The position numbers and the translations under genes were made by a program. Under the pieces are notes generated by a model. That model saw only the letters and a program-made list of their open reading frames with translations, was not told the DNA's origin and searched no databases. Positions 44,150 to 57,400 of a DNA stretch of 64,000 nt are shown here, piece by piece (position 1 is the stretch's first letter; each line of letters starts with the position of its first letter). This DNA is from Aedes albopictus (taxonomy: Eukaryota; Arthropoda; Insecta; Diptera; Culicidae), in the NCBI RefSeq assembly GCF_035046485.1, contig NC_085138.1, positions 94,715,766 through 94,779,765 of the forward strand, written 5' to 3'.

Positions 44150-44933
44150 CACTAAAACCTCCATTTAGGTAATGAGTCGGGACTGCCTAAATAGAATTTT
44201 TACCTAAATGGATTCAATTTATTACCTAAATGGATTACAAGGTCGCAAATAAGTTCAACAAGGGAGAATTACTAGGAGATTTAAAGGAGATCATGCGGAG
44301 TTTCAGATGGCTTTCAATGAGTTTCAGGAGGGTAGGGGCTTCAGGGGCGTTTTCGGGGATTTTGGAGGGTCTTAGATCAGAATTGCCATTCAAATGACTA
44401 GCTGGACACGAAACACGAAAAACCTTGCGAAAAACCCTGCAAAATTCCGCCAGACAGAAAAATTTTTGAATGTCGGGTCAAAGTCGGGTCAATTTTTATC
44501 GTTTGTTGGGCCATTGTTGGACCAACATCGAACAACTGTTGAGTCTATATTGGGTTTGGTGGCCAAAATAAAAGCAGGTGAATGATAGGTTGATGTCGGG
44601 TTTGACGTCATCAATGCTGGAGCTGATATCAATGGAATGATGGAAGGATGGTTGATTATCTCAATTTCAGCTGGAAATGACGCTGGATGCTGGCACTTAT
44701 CAAAACTGCATGGGGGGGGGCTGTTTTGGGGGCAACATTGCACCCCCCCATCCCCCCATACCCACCCCCTAACACCACTCACTACTTCTTTCCCATAAAC
44801 CAGTCTTATACCTAATCTTAAGTACTCCAACTGATTTGAACACAATCAAATTCCATTTAGGTAACGTTACCTAAATGGAGGGACCTAAATAGATTTTACC
44901 TAAATGGATCCTACCTAAATGGAGGTTTGAGTG
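44150..44933. mobile_element. 784-bp TA-flanked element with ACCTAAATGGA subterminal repeats
   Basis: Ends CACTAAAACCTCCATTTAGG and complement, TA at 44148-44149 and 44934-44935. ACCTAAAT occurs three times or more in each outer 100 bp. The centre contains a TTTCAGGGGCG-type degenerate repeat (44270-44380) and C-runs at 44710-44770. No transposase. Confidence 0.8.
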
Positions 44934-44935
44934 TA

Positions 44936-46203
44936 CAAAAATAAACATTATAAAAATCCAAATTGAAAATTCGCAATATCGCGAATTATGAAAAACCGCC
45001 GACCAAAGCGACGAAAATAATATTTAAGTAAAAACGTCATATCATGCAGTACAGTACGTACCGTTACTCGATAATTACACAAAACTTTGCATTGCAATTT
45101 TTCAGCAGAGTTCAGAACGTCCACTTCGTTACAACGAATTTTTCCGCTACGAAATTGTTCCCCCGATTACTCCCCAATTGTAACGAAAAAGAACAAACTC
45201 GATTACCGGAAGTCGTAATGCATCGCATCTTTTGCTGCCAAATGTATGTAGGTATGTAGGGTTGGAGCTGCTTGCTGCGCCGTGTGCATCACCAAAGCGG
45301 CTAACAAAGCTATCACCGAATGCACCAAAAATCGAATCACGTTGGTTGGTTGGCTTGCTTGGCTTGGCTTGGCCGCATCAATGTTGAGGAGGATTATGCC
45401 TGTTTTTTTTTTTCGGGGCTCCCTCTAAATACTGATGTTGCATCAGCAGTGCTGCTACCCGCGTTCGTGTTTTCGCTTCATGCTTTGTGGATCACATTAC
45501 AAGGTCCCCCCAACCGAAATTCGAGCCCAAAGAAAGGTACCAACCAACCAACGAAACCATCATCGCCAAACCGCAGGCCACAAGTTCTTTCCCGCTGTCG
45601 GTCGTTGTTTTTCGTTGTTCTCTCTTTGCTTTTTTGGACACCATACGGACATAAATTGCAGTGCGGAGATCACTAAATAAGTTCGAAAATGTGGTTGCTG
45701 TCCTTCTGCCTGCCAGCCTGCCTGCCTACCTACCATGGTATAAGATGGAGCGGATTATACACAAAGCCAGCAGGAGAAACAGGTGCGGGAAAGAGTTATG
45801 TTCCATCCATCTGTATAATGTGTGGTGTATACAAATGGAAAAGCAGCCCAGCAGCAGATCCATGGTAAAGCTGCGCTGAGAATTTGGCAAACCCTTTCAA
45901 GAGTAGAAGCTTAAGTTATTGTTTCATGCTACCGAAGACATTTTGAACCACACAGTCCCGACGCAAAGGGTTAAACCCGCTTATCTAAAGCCTTCAGCGA
46001 ACGCAGCCTCAACCCCCATGATGTCGTGCACCTAACCCAAGACGATGGTTCTTTATCCTCCCAAGAACGATCCTCACCAACAGCAGTATGGGGAATCGGG
46101 GCAAAGTGCACCAATGTGGGTAAAAAGCGACTCTAGGAGCTGTTTGTAAATTACATTGGATACATCTACGACTCCTAAATAATCGCGAGAGGATTCTATA
46201 AGG
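44936..46203. other. no gene recognised
   Basis: 45340-45370 is a short TTGGCTTGG simple repeat. Frames of 118 and 81 codons (45320-45680) overlap in different registers and show nothing recognisable. Composition is close to single-copy DNA. Confidence 0.35.
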
Positions 46204-46214
46204 TCCTGTTGGAT

Positions 46215-46471
46215 TCGCATGACTGTAATCAGTTTCGTACCTTTCAACTCCGCCCTAATTGCTTATCTTTTGACAGATACGCGTATCTCAACTACCACTT
46301 GTAATCTTCCTCAGTGTCAGTTATCCATTATGAGGAAGATTACAAGTGGTAGTCGAAATACGCGTATCTGTCAAAGGATAAGCAATTAGGGCGGAATGTA
46401 AAAGTACGAAACTGATTACACTCATTCGAAGAGGGTATTCTGCTTAGAGGGTTCGAAAAGTCGGTACAAGA
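46215..46471 (+). mobile_element. hairpin element with 11-bp target duplication (copy B)
   Basis: Arms from 46216 to about 46428 followed by a one-sided tail ending GTCGGTACAAGA, exactly as in copy A. TCCTGTTGGAT (46204-46214) and TCCTGTTGAAT (46472-46482) flank it. The hammerhead-like core is damaged in both arms: the right arm has ATGAGGA and no GACA, the left arm (minus) has GAGA for GAAA. Confidence 0.75.
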
Positions 46472-46482
46472 TCCTGTTGAAT

Positions 46483-46769
46483 GTTTTTATCCATTCATTT
46501 TTCATTTATTATTAATCGTTTACGCTCATTTACTGCTTAATTATCCATTAGGACACTACGAGAGCGATTACAATTTACATTTACACCTACACTTTGTTCA
46601 GCGCCTAAATGTATTCTATTTTACTGCACACTGGAACCTTTTTTATACCATTAGCTGAGGTTGTATAAAATAAAAAGGGCATAAAAAGAGGGAATCTTGT
46701 GCATAAATTTAGTCAGGGCTTTAATAACGGATCTAGTTCGCAAGATCAGTTCTTGCTTCTGGGCATTTG
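46483..46769. other. no gene recognised
   Basis: AT-rich sequence. Confidence 0.3.
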
Positions 46770-47000
46770 AGATGTGGCCAAAGGGGTTTCCACGAAGTCC
46801 CCAGAGAGCCTAAAAAGAGGGGATTCCAGGGGCTTCAGGGGCGTTTCAGGGGTTTTTAGAATATTTTTGGAGCCTTCTAAGGACTTTTCGTCAGGTTTCG
46901 TTGGCGTTTCAATGGGATTACAGGGATTTCAGAGGCGTTTCAATAGTATTAAGGGGGTCTAAGTGACGTTTCAGTAGCTTTGCACTACGTCAACGAGCTG
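46770..47000 (+). repeat. degenerate GGGGCTTCAGGGGCGTTTCA repeat
   Basis: TTTCAGGGG, GGCGTTTCAATGGG and GGCGTTTCAATAG recur at irregular 10-25 bp spacing. The same type occurs at 44270-44380. Confidence 0.55.
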
Positions 47001-47269
47001 TTCCCAATTAGTTGTACATCAATAAGTAAGGTATGGAGGCATTTCAAAAAGTTTCAGGAGGTTTCTAGAGAGGTTCCCAAACTATTTGAGAGGCAATCCC
47101 TCTAGCTACTGGGCTAACTTTTCACGACCCAGCAGGGAAAAAAAAATGTAAACCTGTTTTTATGGGGTTACATACCTTAAGGACCACTAGCGTGCACAGG
47201 GGGAGGGGGGGGGCAAGGGGAGATCACTTGCCCCCCTTTTATAAAAAAATATATCTAAGAAATATGGTG
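47001..47269. other. no gene; G-rich patch
   Basis: 47198-47216 is a GGGGGAGGGGGGGGG run followed by TTGCCCCCC at 47229. It may be another decayed repeat end. Confidence 0.3.
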
Positions 47270-47582
47270 CGAACGTCGAAAGATGTAACTCTTCGAGGGT
47301 TAATAGCATCTCATGCACCATATTGAGAGTAATTGAATTATATCGCCATGGTGCCATGGTGACTTCAGCACCACATTGACTTTTAAGCACCATTTTTGCA
47401 ATTTGTGCACCCAGCCATACAAAATATCGAGTATCACTGAATAACGGTGACGACTAATAGAGCACACTAACATCATGAACCTTCTTCAAAGCTTTCAATG
47501 CACCATCATGATGTCCACAGAATGATCTAGGTATCCACGCATTATGCTGACCTCATGCAGTGTCTTTAAATTAGTTAGGTAA
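47270..47582 (+). repeat. GCACCAT satellite, left part
   Basis: CATGCACCATATTG, AGCACCATTTTTGC and ATGCACCATCATG recur every 20-30 bp. 47375-47580 aligns with 52912-53105, showing a longer-period unit. Confidence 0.75.
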
Positions 47583-47923
47583 GGTATCGGGATGCTTCGT
47601 TGGCATAGTCCCCTCGTTCGGCCTAGCTCAACGTTAACCAAAAACTCAATCAAACACTCATAACTGGATATCGGAAAAGCTATGCGGCAAACAACTGTAA
47701 CATTTCGTTTCAATTTTAGCACTTTGGAGCATTGAAATTCAATGAAAATTTCACTTTGTTTAGCTTTTGTAGACGCCATGATTCTTCGGCTAAGTGGGTA
47801 GTCTATACACATTATCATAAATGGCATGATTCTGGAACATTTTGAACTGACTTTTCAATAACTGAACATTTGATGCGACGATCAAAGAAGCTATTTTGAA
47901 CTTGTATATTTGTTTTCAACGAA
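47583..47923. other. no gene; first part of the sequence inserted in the GCACCAT satellite
   Basis: Unassigned sequence between the satellite break and the Helitron start. The 192-codon minus frame that crosses this point is mostly (TA)n. Confidence 0.35.
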
Positions 47924-48152
<229 letters not shown>

Positions 48153-49129
48153 GAATTTCCGTCTGTCTGTCTGTCTGTCTGACCGCTATGCATTCGGAAA
48201 CTACTGAACCGATCGGTGTGAAATTTTGTATGGTGGTACTTTTGGGGCCGGGGAAGGTTCTTAGCTTAGTGTGAGAACTCTCCGGTCTCTGGAACTGGGG
48301 GTTCCCATACAAACGAAACAAAAATGAGCAGAGAGAAAAGGTAAAAACTGCCGGGACAGGCACAAATAGACTCTTCCTACTCACGGATCCCAAGGCATTT
48401 TTTAACGGGTGAACTATGAAGGAAATAATTAAATACCATATAAGACTCTCACTTTTTGCTCCAGTACTTTTCGGATCGGTTTCAGAGGGAAACGGAAACC
48501 GGCCAAATCCCTAGGCTGCTGGTTCAATCCGACGGCAGCCTCCGGGGTGTGCACTCACGGCCTCTTTTGGGAACCGGGTCTCAACGCGAATGAAGGGGGA
48601 GCTTTCGGAGGCGGGAACCCAACTTTTTACAAGGTATTTACGGTCAAGCAGTTTATTGATACCTTTGGGTGGATTCCAGGATCTAATCGTAGAGGCGTGA
48701 TCGATAGACAACGGTGGGGCAAACACGGCGGCGGCTGGTCAAGTGGGCCCCGATAGCCGCAGAGGAAAAGTCAAGGTTTCTGACCCACGGGGTGCAATGA
48801 TAGCTTCGTACCTAGGCGTAGCGCTCTAAATTGACAATTGGGAAATTACGCAAGCCACCAACCGGCAGGTTTCTGAGGATACGATTTCATAGGAATGAGC
48901 GAAACATTCATTGGGGAATCCTTAACTTCTCAAAGGAAGACTTATGAAAGACTCTATGTTATAACATCAGAATATGAAAGTATGCATATCAGAATATTTG
49001 AGGAAATCCTGATCAACGCATCTAAAAAATCTCCGGAGGAATTGCCTTTAACTGCCATTTGGATGTTAACTGGGTTTGTCTTACACTAACCTAACACTCC
49101 TGCCTTCATTTAGGAGTCCATCCAATTGA

Positions 49130-51010
49130 TCCTTCAATCATTCGTCTAGGAATTATTGCAGACATGGATTTCTTCAGATTTTTTTATCCAGCAATTCCTA
49201 CAGAAATTCTTCCGAGAACTCGCTAAGAAAACTCTCCTGTAATTCCCTTAGGAAATTCTCATGGGGGCTCTTCAGAAATTCACCCGGGAATTCCATCTGT
49301 GATTTTTTCAAGAACAACTTCCTGGAGGAATTATTTTTAAAAAAATACTCAAAGCACCCTTTTTGGGATTCCTCCAGAAATTCCTTCAGGAGTTGTTCGA
49401 GGATTCCTCTGTAATTTCCTTCATGGATTCGTCTAAAAAATCCTAAAGGGATTCGTTCAGGAATTCCTCTATAAAGTCCGCCAAAGATTCCTCTAGAAAT
49501 TCCGCAAGGTATTTCTCTAGATATACCTCAAGCAATTCCTCTAGAGATTCCAACAGGGGTTCATCCAGGAACTCCTCCAGGAATTCTTTCACGGATTTGT
49601 CCAACAATTCCTCCAGGGATTCTTCATGAAAGTTCTCCAGTGATTTTTCAAGAAAATCCTCCAGAAATTCCTCTAGGGATTTCTCTAGAGATTCCTCCAG
49701 GAGTTCCTTAGAAGATAGCTAAAGGAATTTCTCTAGAGATTTCTCCAAAATTCTCTCAAGTATGTCTACTGGAATTCCTTCAGGAGCTCCTCTAGGGATT
49801 GCTCTTGGAATTCCTCCACGAATACTTTTAGGAATTCCTCCAGGAATTATTTTAGAAATTCCTCCAGGCGTTCCTCCAGGGATTTGTATTGGGAAACCTA
49901 CCAGGGATTCATCCAGGCATTCCTTCAGGATTTTATTCTGGGACTCCTCCAAAAAGACCTTCTCTAGAGAAATACCTCCAGGAATTACCCCAAGAATTGA
50001 TCGAGGAATTGATCCAAAAAATCCTCCAGGGATTCCTTTTTGAAATTCTTTCAAGAATTTCTTCAGTAATTCCTCCATGAGTTTTTCCAGGGATTCCTCC
50101 GGGAATTCTTCCAGGGTTTCCTTGACGATTTTTTCCAGAAATTTGTCCTACAGTTATTCCTCCAGAGATTTCTCCACGAATTGGTTCAAGGGATCCCTCC
50201 AGGAATCCCACCAGCATTTCCTCCAGGAATTCCTTTGGGAATTAATCCAGGTATTTATCAGAAATTCCTTCAGGGATTCCTCTTAAGATTCTTCCAGAGA
50301 TTTCTCCAGGAATTCCTCTGATGATTCCTCCAATAATTCATCCAGATGTTTCTCCATAATTTTTTCCAGGAATTCCTCTAGAAATTCCTCTGGAAATTCC
50401 TAAAGGAATTTCTGCAGGCATTCCTTCAGGAGTTCCTCTGGAGAATTCTCAAAGATTCCTCGAACAATTCCTCCAGTGATTCCTCTAGGTATTTCTCTAG
50501 AGATAGCTGAAACTTCTGTAGAAACTCCACTAGGGATTCCTGGAGGAATTTCTCCAGAAATTTTTCCTCCAGCGATTCTACCTGAAAGTTTTCCAGCGAT
50601 TCTCCAAGAAAATCCTCCGAAAATTCTTTCAGGAGTTCCGCTGAAGATTTCTCTAGAAATTCCTCTAGATATTCCTCCAGGAATTCGCACAGGCATGTCT
50701 CCAGGCATTCCTTCAGGAGCTTCTCTAGAGAATCCTCTAGGGATCGCTCTAGGAACTCCTCCAGGAATTCTTTTGGGAATACCTCCAGGCATTCCTCCAG
50801 GAGTTCCTCCAGGGATTTTTCCAGGCATTTCTTCAGGATTTGATTCTGGAAATCCTACAGATATACCTTCAAGAATTCCACCAGGAATTACGCCAGGAAC
50901 TCCTGCAGAAATTACCTCAGGAATTCTTGCACAAATTGATACAATAAATCATTCAGAAATATAAAGAATCCAGGGATTCCTCAAAGAATTTCTCCAGAGA
51001 TTTCTCCAGG
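49130..51010 (-). repeat. 12-bp satellite, 1.9 kb, CTCCAGGAATTC orientation
   Basis: Over 150 degenerate units with GAATTCCTGGAG on the minus strand. It lies wholly inside the Helitron. Long frames such as 50476-50964 (IPPG repeats) and 50400-50828 minus (GIPG repeats) come from the four-codon period and occur on both strands. Confidence 0.9.
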
Positions 51011-51462
51011 AATTGTACATTGTTATGAAAGGGTGGAATTCTCTTAATAAAAATGAAACCAAAATTAAAATTTGTTCGAAAAATTCAAACACAAACTGTG
51101 TATTTCTCAGGTAAAATGCATGTTTTGATATTATATTCTCTATTATACATACACGACGTTCTGTTATGTATACAACTGACTTTGCATACTCTTTGTAGTC
51201 GATGAAATATTAGAACGATCGGCATGATTTTTGCACGGTTTAATTAGACTTCAGAGTCGCTATGTTTAGATGTAGAAAAAGTTGGGAAAATCAACTACAT
51301 AATTTATTTATAAAAAACTGACATTACTAAAATATGCAAGAGATGCGAAGAATTTCAAAAACAACACAATAATATTAATATTAAATTCGGTAGATAATTG
51401 TAAAAAAAAAACTACACCAACTCATTTAAAATGGGCAATACAAGGTTTGCCGGGTCAGCTAG

Positions 51463-51829
51463 TAATAAATATTTTACAAATTGAATGTGGGCCGAATATT
51501 GAGGACATGTTTTCCACTATGTACCTAAATCTTGGCCCATCAGTAAAGTGACGTCAACAACACCGATGAAATGACGTCAACAACATTGCTTGCGTAAGAA
51601 CCAGAAATAACGAACAGGAAGAAAGATTTTGTGTACGGTGATTGTAAAAATATAACACAATAATAGGGTTGCGTTGTTTTCGTTAATAAATTAAGAAAGA
51701 ACATTAGTTTAAGTAATTTATTTACAGATTTTTTTAAAATTTGGCTCCGAAAATATAATTTACAAGTAAGTATGGTGGACAAACAGAGATAATACTTCAA
51801 AAGAAATATTGAAAAAAATGAGATAATAA
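51463..51829. other. no gene recognised
   Basis: Sequence right of the Helitron, still inside the insertion that breaks the GCACCAT satellite. GATGAAATGACGTCAACAAC is a partial local duplication (51551-51583). Confidence 0.35.
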
Positions 51830-52007
51830 CCCAAGTAACACACTTGTCACCGAAGAGTCACGGCGGCGCAGGTTTTTGTTGCGCATAAGTCACTGTGACT
51901 TTCTTCTAACAAATAAACACTTACTTGCTAGAAGTAAGTCACAGTAACTTCTGCGCAACAAAAACCTGCGCCGCCGTGACTCTTCGGTGACAAGTGTGTT
52001 ACTTGGG
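51830..52007. mobile_element. 178-bp near-palindromic MITE
   Basis: About 70-bp arms from CCCAAGTAACACACTTGTCA inward through CGGCGGCGCAGGTTTTTG. A related fragment (GTCACAGTGACTTCG, AAAACCTGCGCTCCCGTGAC) lies at 15255-15302. Confidence 0.85.
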
Positions 52008-52261
52008 AAGTGGTTCTAGTGCATGGAAAGCAATAGGCCAACGTTGTATCCACTAATTGGCCAATTTTTGTACCATAGACCAACGTTGCATACCATCGCA
52101 TCGAATCTTTTCAACTTAATTAAGTAAATTCTTGAATATTTACATAAGTTTACTTCCAATTGGTGAAACATGCATTGCCTAGAGTGTGTAATAGGGTCAA
52201 CATATTATTTCTAGTGCTGTTAATTCATGAGTTATGGTCAAAATTGTCAAGGCGGCTTGCC
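52008..52261. other. unassigned spacer
   Basis: AT-rich; leads into the right part of the GCACCAT satellite. Confidence 0.3.
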
Positions 52262-54118
52262 AAGGAATGGTGCATATACCCTATCTAATGCATCATACTG
52301 ATATGCACCATCATTAAATTTCATGCACCATCAATGCTTTCCAAGTACCATTTCAGTGTTTATCATATAATCTAGGCATCTTGTGCACCATTATGATGTG
52401 GTTCACATTTTAATGCCATGCACCATTTTGGCATTTCGCATACAAAATAGCATTCCATGTACCTGGACCGTGTCGATTTCTGTGCCACATTGAGTTTCCT
52501 GCACCGTTTTTGCAATTCGTGCACCTACATATGAAACATGTTGAGTATGACAGAATCATGGTGATACTAATGCACCATACAGACATCATGCAGCTTTTTT
52601 GCATTCCATGCACCAGCATGACGTTCAGAGAAACATCTAAGCACCATCTCACGCGTCGTCTAAGCATTGATTTCACATTTGAATTTTATAGGCTTTATTT
52701 TGGCATATCGTGCACCAAATTGTATTCCATGTAAATACCTGATCCATGTTGACTTCCGTACCACATTAAATCATCTGGGCATCCATATAGATCTCACGCA
52801 CCATCTTTAAACTAATTAGTGATGTCAGCACCATATTTGAATAACATGCACCATTTTGGTATTTCATATTCCAAAACTGTATTCCATGTACGTGAATTAT
52901 GGTGAGTTCGGCACCATATTGAATTACAAGCACCATTTTTGCAATTCGTGCAACTAGCCATACAAAATGTCGAGTATCGCTGAATAACAGTGACAACTAA
53001 TACAGCACACTAACATCATGCACCTTCTTCAAAGCATCCCCAGAATCATTTAGGTATCCACGAATTATGCTGGTCTCAGGCATTGTCTTTTAATCAATTA
53101 GGAATTTAATGCATCATACTGATATGTACCATCATTAAATTTCATGCACCATCAAAGCATTCCAAGCACCATTTCAGCGTCTAATATATCATCCATTCAT
53201 CTGATGCACCATTATGGTGTGAGCATAACAAACAATACTTTTTTCGTATTCTATGCACCATTTTTGCAACTCATGCACCTAATCATGCAACATGCTGATA
53301 ATCTTTGAATAACGGTGACAACTAATGATGCACACTAGCATCATGCGCCTTTTTCAAAGCTTTCCATGCACCATTTTGGCATTCACCATCCAGGCATCTT
53401 ATGCACCATTATGATATGGTTTACATTTGAATTCGATGCACCATTTTGGCATTTCGCAAACAAAACATTTGTTTATCTGTATTAAAGAGATTGTTAGCCT
53501 TAGGCTAGTTCATCTCGCGGCCCCCATTTTGTGAGTTTGTCGGCAGTGTGATTTGATCGCAGGTCCTCGGCGTGATAGCCACGTGCTTTAACCATCACAC
53601 CAGATCCGAACCACGCATACAAAATAGCATTCCATGTACATGGACCATGTTGATTTCTTTGCCACACTGAGTTTTCTGCACCATTGCATGAATTGCAAGT
53701 GCACCTTAATATGAAACATGTTAAAAATAACAGATGAAACGTATGCACCATACTGACATCATGCAGCTTCTTTGTATTCCATGCACCACCATAATGTTTA
53801 CAGAATCATCTAGGTACCATCTCGAGCACCATCTGTGAATCAAATATGTGTCGAATACAGATTCATGCACCATCGTTAAATTTCATGCACTACTAAAGCT
53901 TTTGAAGCGTAATCATGGCGTTCACTATATCATCTAGGCTCTATTACACCATTATTATTATTTGAAGTTTCGTACATCAAAATTGCATTTCATGTACCAT
54001 GACCCATGTCAACTCTAATGCATCATACTGACATCATGTATCATCTAGGCATCTTATACGCCACAATTGAATTTTATATGCTATTTTTTTGTATTTCGCG
54101 CATCAAAATAGCATTTCA
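52262..54118 (+). repeat. GCACCAT satellite, right part, 1.9 kb
   Basis: ATGCACCAT-type heptamers recur about every 22-28 bp (CATTTTGGCATTTCGCA, TTCCATGTACCTGGACC). Blocks of several hundred bases also repeat: 52280-52420 resembles 53105-53230, and 52420-52640 resembles 53440-53460 plus 53615-53800. A SINE interrupts it. Confidence 0.85.
53467..53614 (-). repeat. tRNA-derived SINE with 11-bp target duplication
   Basis: On minus: GATCTGGTGTGATGGTTAAA (box A), GACCTGCGATCAAATCACAC (box B region), GACAAACTCACAAAATGGG. GCAAACAAAAC (53456-53466) and GCATACAAAAT (53615-53625) flank it. The uninterrupted satellite unit at about 52437 shows the empty site. Same family as 40842-40985. Confidence 0.8.
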
Positions 54119-54120
54119 TA

Positions 54121-54406
54121 CACGCTAAGAAAAAGTTACTCTAATATGAGTAAGATTCACACAAAACTGAGCTAAACTGGAACAGCTCAAAAAATGAGTA
54201 AATTGCATTTCCAGCGATAGCGCTGACCCAAGTGTAAAAATCCAACCAATGTAAGTCGTATAATATTCTTCACATTAGCAAGAATATTATACGACTTAAA
54301 TAGATGAGATTTTCGCATTTGAGCCAGCGCTAGCGCTGGAAATAAAATTTACTCATTTTTGAGTTGTCCCACTTTAGCTCCAAAATGAGTGAATTTTCTG
54401 ACCGTG
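54121..54406. mobile_element. 286-bp TA-flanked MITE
   Basis: CACGCTAAGAAAAAGTTACTC against GAATTTTCTGACCGTG, inner arms TTTCCAGCGATAGCGCTG / CCAGCGCTAGCGCTGGAAAT and ATTATACGACTT / AAGTCGTATAAT. TA at 54119-54120 and 54407-54408. It sits at the junction of the two satellites. Confidence 0.8.
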
Positions 54407-54424
54407 TAGATCATTTTGAGAACC

Positions 54425-57400
54425 ACTCTACCACCTCGAGGAATTACTGGAGGAATCTTTGGAGGCATTCAAGGAGAATCCCTGGAGGAATTTCAGGAGG
54501 AATTCCTGAAGGAACTTCTAGAGGAATCCCTATAGACATTACTAATGGAATGATTTAAAGATTTCCTGAAGAAAGCTCTCAAAAACTGAGGAGTCTAGAG
54601 AAATTCCTGTAAAATTTTCAGGAGGAACTACTAAAGGAATTTCTAGAGAAATAATTAAGGAATTCCATAAAGGAATTTCAGGAGGAATCTCTGGAGGCAT
54701 TCCTAAAGGAATCCTTGAAGAATTTCTTGGCGGAATCCGTGGAAGAATTCATGGAGGGAGTTTGGAGGAATATCTGAAGAAATTCAATGATGAATCCCAG
54801 GAAGAAGTCCTAAAGAAATTTTAGGAAAAATTCCTAGAGGAATCCCTGGAGAAACTATTAGAGGATTTTGTGAAGTACATGGAAGAATTCCTGGAGTAAT
54901 TCCTGGAAGAGCTCTGGGAGAAATTTCCGAAGCATTTTCTGGGAAATCCGAGGAGGGAATCCTGGAGGAATCCCTGCAGAAGTTCCTGGAAGAACTACTG
55001 TAAAAAATCCTGGAGGTATTTCAGAAGGAATTTCTGAAGGAATTTTTGGAGGATTTAATGAAGGATTTTCTAGAGCACTTCGCGAGAAAAAAATCTTTAA
55101 GGTATGTATTTATGAAGAAATATTTTGGGTTTCCTGGAGGAATTCCTGGAGAAATTCCTGGCGAAATCCCTGGAAGAATTCATGGAGGAATTCTCGGAAG
55201 AGTTCCGGGAGACATTCCTTAAGAATTTTCTTAAGGAATTCTGGCTGAAATTTCTAGAGGATTTTCTGGTGGAATCCCTGGAGGTATTTCTGCAAGAATT
55301 CCCGAAGGAATTTTAGGAAAAATTAATGGAAAAATTCCTGGAAGTATTTCTGGAGGAGTTTTTGAGGAATTTCTAAAGAAATTCATGGATAAATCCCTGA
55401 AGGAAATCCCGAAGAAATTTCTAGAGAATTTCCTGGAGGAATCCATATAGGAAATCCCTAGAGAAATTTTTCGAGGAATTCGTGGAAGAGTTTCGAGAAA
55501 AATTCCTTGAGGGTTTTTTTGCAGGAATCCGTTGAGCAATTGCGGGAGGAATCCCTGGAGGAAATATTGGAGGAATTCTGGCAGATATCCCTACAGGATT
55601 TTCCTAGAAGAAATTTCAGGAAGAATCTCTGCATAAATTCCTGGTGTATTTACTAAAGGTATTCATGCAGGAATTATTTGTGGAATTTCTCGATAAATAT
55701 ATGAGGCTTCCTTGAGAAATTCCTAAAAGAACTCCTCGAGCAATTTCTGAAACAATAACTGGAGGAATTTTTGAAGAAACTGAATAATGAATCCCTAGAG
55801 GAATTCCCGAAGAAATTCCTGGAAAAATTCCAGGAGGAATGCGTGGAGGAATCCCTGGAGGAATTCCTAGAGAGAGAATTCCCTCGATAGAGTTCCGGGA
55901 GACATTCCTTCAGGATTTTCTGGAGGAATTCTAGCAGAAATTCCTACAGGATTTTCTGAAGGAATCCCTGGAGGTATTTCTGTAGGAATTCCTGGAGTAT
56001 ATACTGGACGAATTCCTGGAGGAATTATTTGAGGAATTTCTGGAGAAATATATGAGGCTTCCTGGAGAAATTCCTGGAAGAGTTCCGGGAGATTTTTTTT
56101 AGAATTTCCTGGAGAATTCCGTGGAGAAAATCCTGGAGAAATTCCTGCAGAAATTCATGGAAGAATACCCATAAAAATTCCTGGAGGTATTTCAGAAGGG
56201 ATTTCTGAAGAAATTTTTTTGAGGAATTCCCGAAGAAATTCTTCAAGGTATTTTTGGAGAAATACTTTGGGCTTCCTGGAGGAAATACTGGATGAATTCC
56301 TAAAGAAATTTCTGGAGGAATGCATGGAGGATTTTTTGAAGAAATTCCCGGCGAAATTCCTGTAAGAATCCAGGGAGGAACTCTTGGAGGAGTTCCTTTG
56401 GGAGACATTCCTTCGAAATGCTCTGGAGAAATTCTGGCAGAAATTCTAAGAAGATTTTTTGGAGGAATTCCTGGAAGGATTCCTGGAGGTATTTCTGGAG
56501 AAGTTCCTGAAGCAATTTTAGGAGATAATCATAGAGGAACTCATGGAGAGATTTCTGGAGGAATTGTTGAAGAAATTCATGGATAAACTCCTGGAGAAAT
56601 TCCTGAAGAAATTTCTTGAGAATTTTCTGGAGGAATCCATGCAGGAATCCCTGGAGGAATTTCTCGAGGAAATCCTGGAAGAGTTCCGGGAGAAGTTCCT
56701 TTAGGATTTTTTGGAGGAATACGTGGAGCAATTCATGAAGGGATCCCTGGAGGAAATATTGGAGAAATTCTGGCAGACATTCCAAGAGGATTGTTCCTAG
56801 AAGAAATCTCTGGAGTAATTCCTGGAGTATTTACTGGAGGATTTCCTGGAGGAATTATTTGAGGAATTCCTGGAGATATAGGCTTCCAGGAGAATTTTCT
56901 GGAAGGATGTCTGAACAAAATCCTCGAGGAATTTCTAAAAGAATACCTGGAGGAATTTTTGGAGGATTTTTTGAAGGAATTTCTGAAGAAATTCATTAAC
57001 CAATCCCATGAGAAATTCCAGAAGAAATTCCTTGAAAAAATCCTGGAGGAATTCACGGAGGAATCCTGGAAGAATTCCTGGCAAAATTTCTCGAGAAATT
57101 CCTGGAGGAATTCTTGGTAGATTTCCGGAAGACATTCTTTAGAATTCCCTGGAGGAATTTCTAGAAGAATTTTCAAGAGATTTCTGAAAAAAAAAACATG
57201 GATGAATCCCTGAAGGAATTCTTGAAGGAATTCCTCGAGGAATTTTTGAAAGCGTTCCTAAAGGAATTTCCGGAAGAATTTTATGAAGAATTTCTGAAGA
57301 AATTCATTAATAAACCCCTGGAGGAATTCCTGAACAAATTTCTGGAAAAAATCGTGTAGACATTCTTAGAAGATTCCGTATAGGGTTCCCTGGAGGAATT

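Noticed and set aside
45320..45680. 118-codon plus frame as a gene
   Set aside because: Overlaps another frame in a different register, begins in a TTGGCTTGG simple repeat and shows no domain.
52262..54118. CRISPR-like array of GCACCAT repeats
   Set aside because: Units are degenerate, irregularly spaced and eukaryotic-satellite-like; no conserved repeats with unique spacers and no cas genes.
56300..56785. 161-codon minus frame and similar long frames in 54.4-57.8 and 49.7-51.0 kb
   Set aside because: They are translations of the 12-bp satellite. Long frames appear on both strands and in neighbouring blocks, and no start, splice or domain evidence exists.
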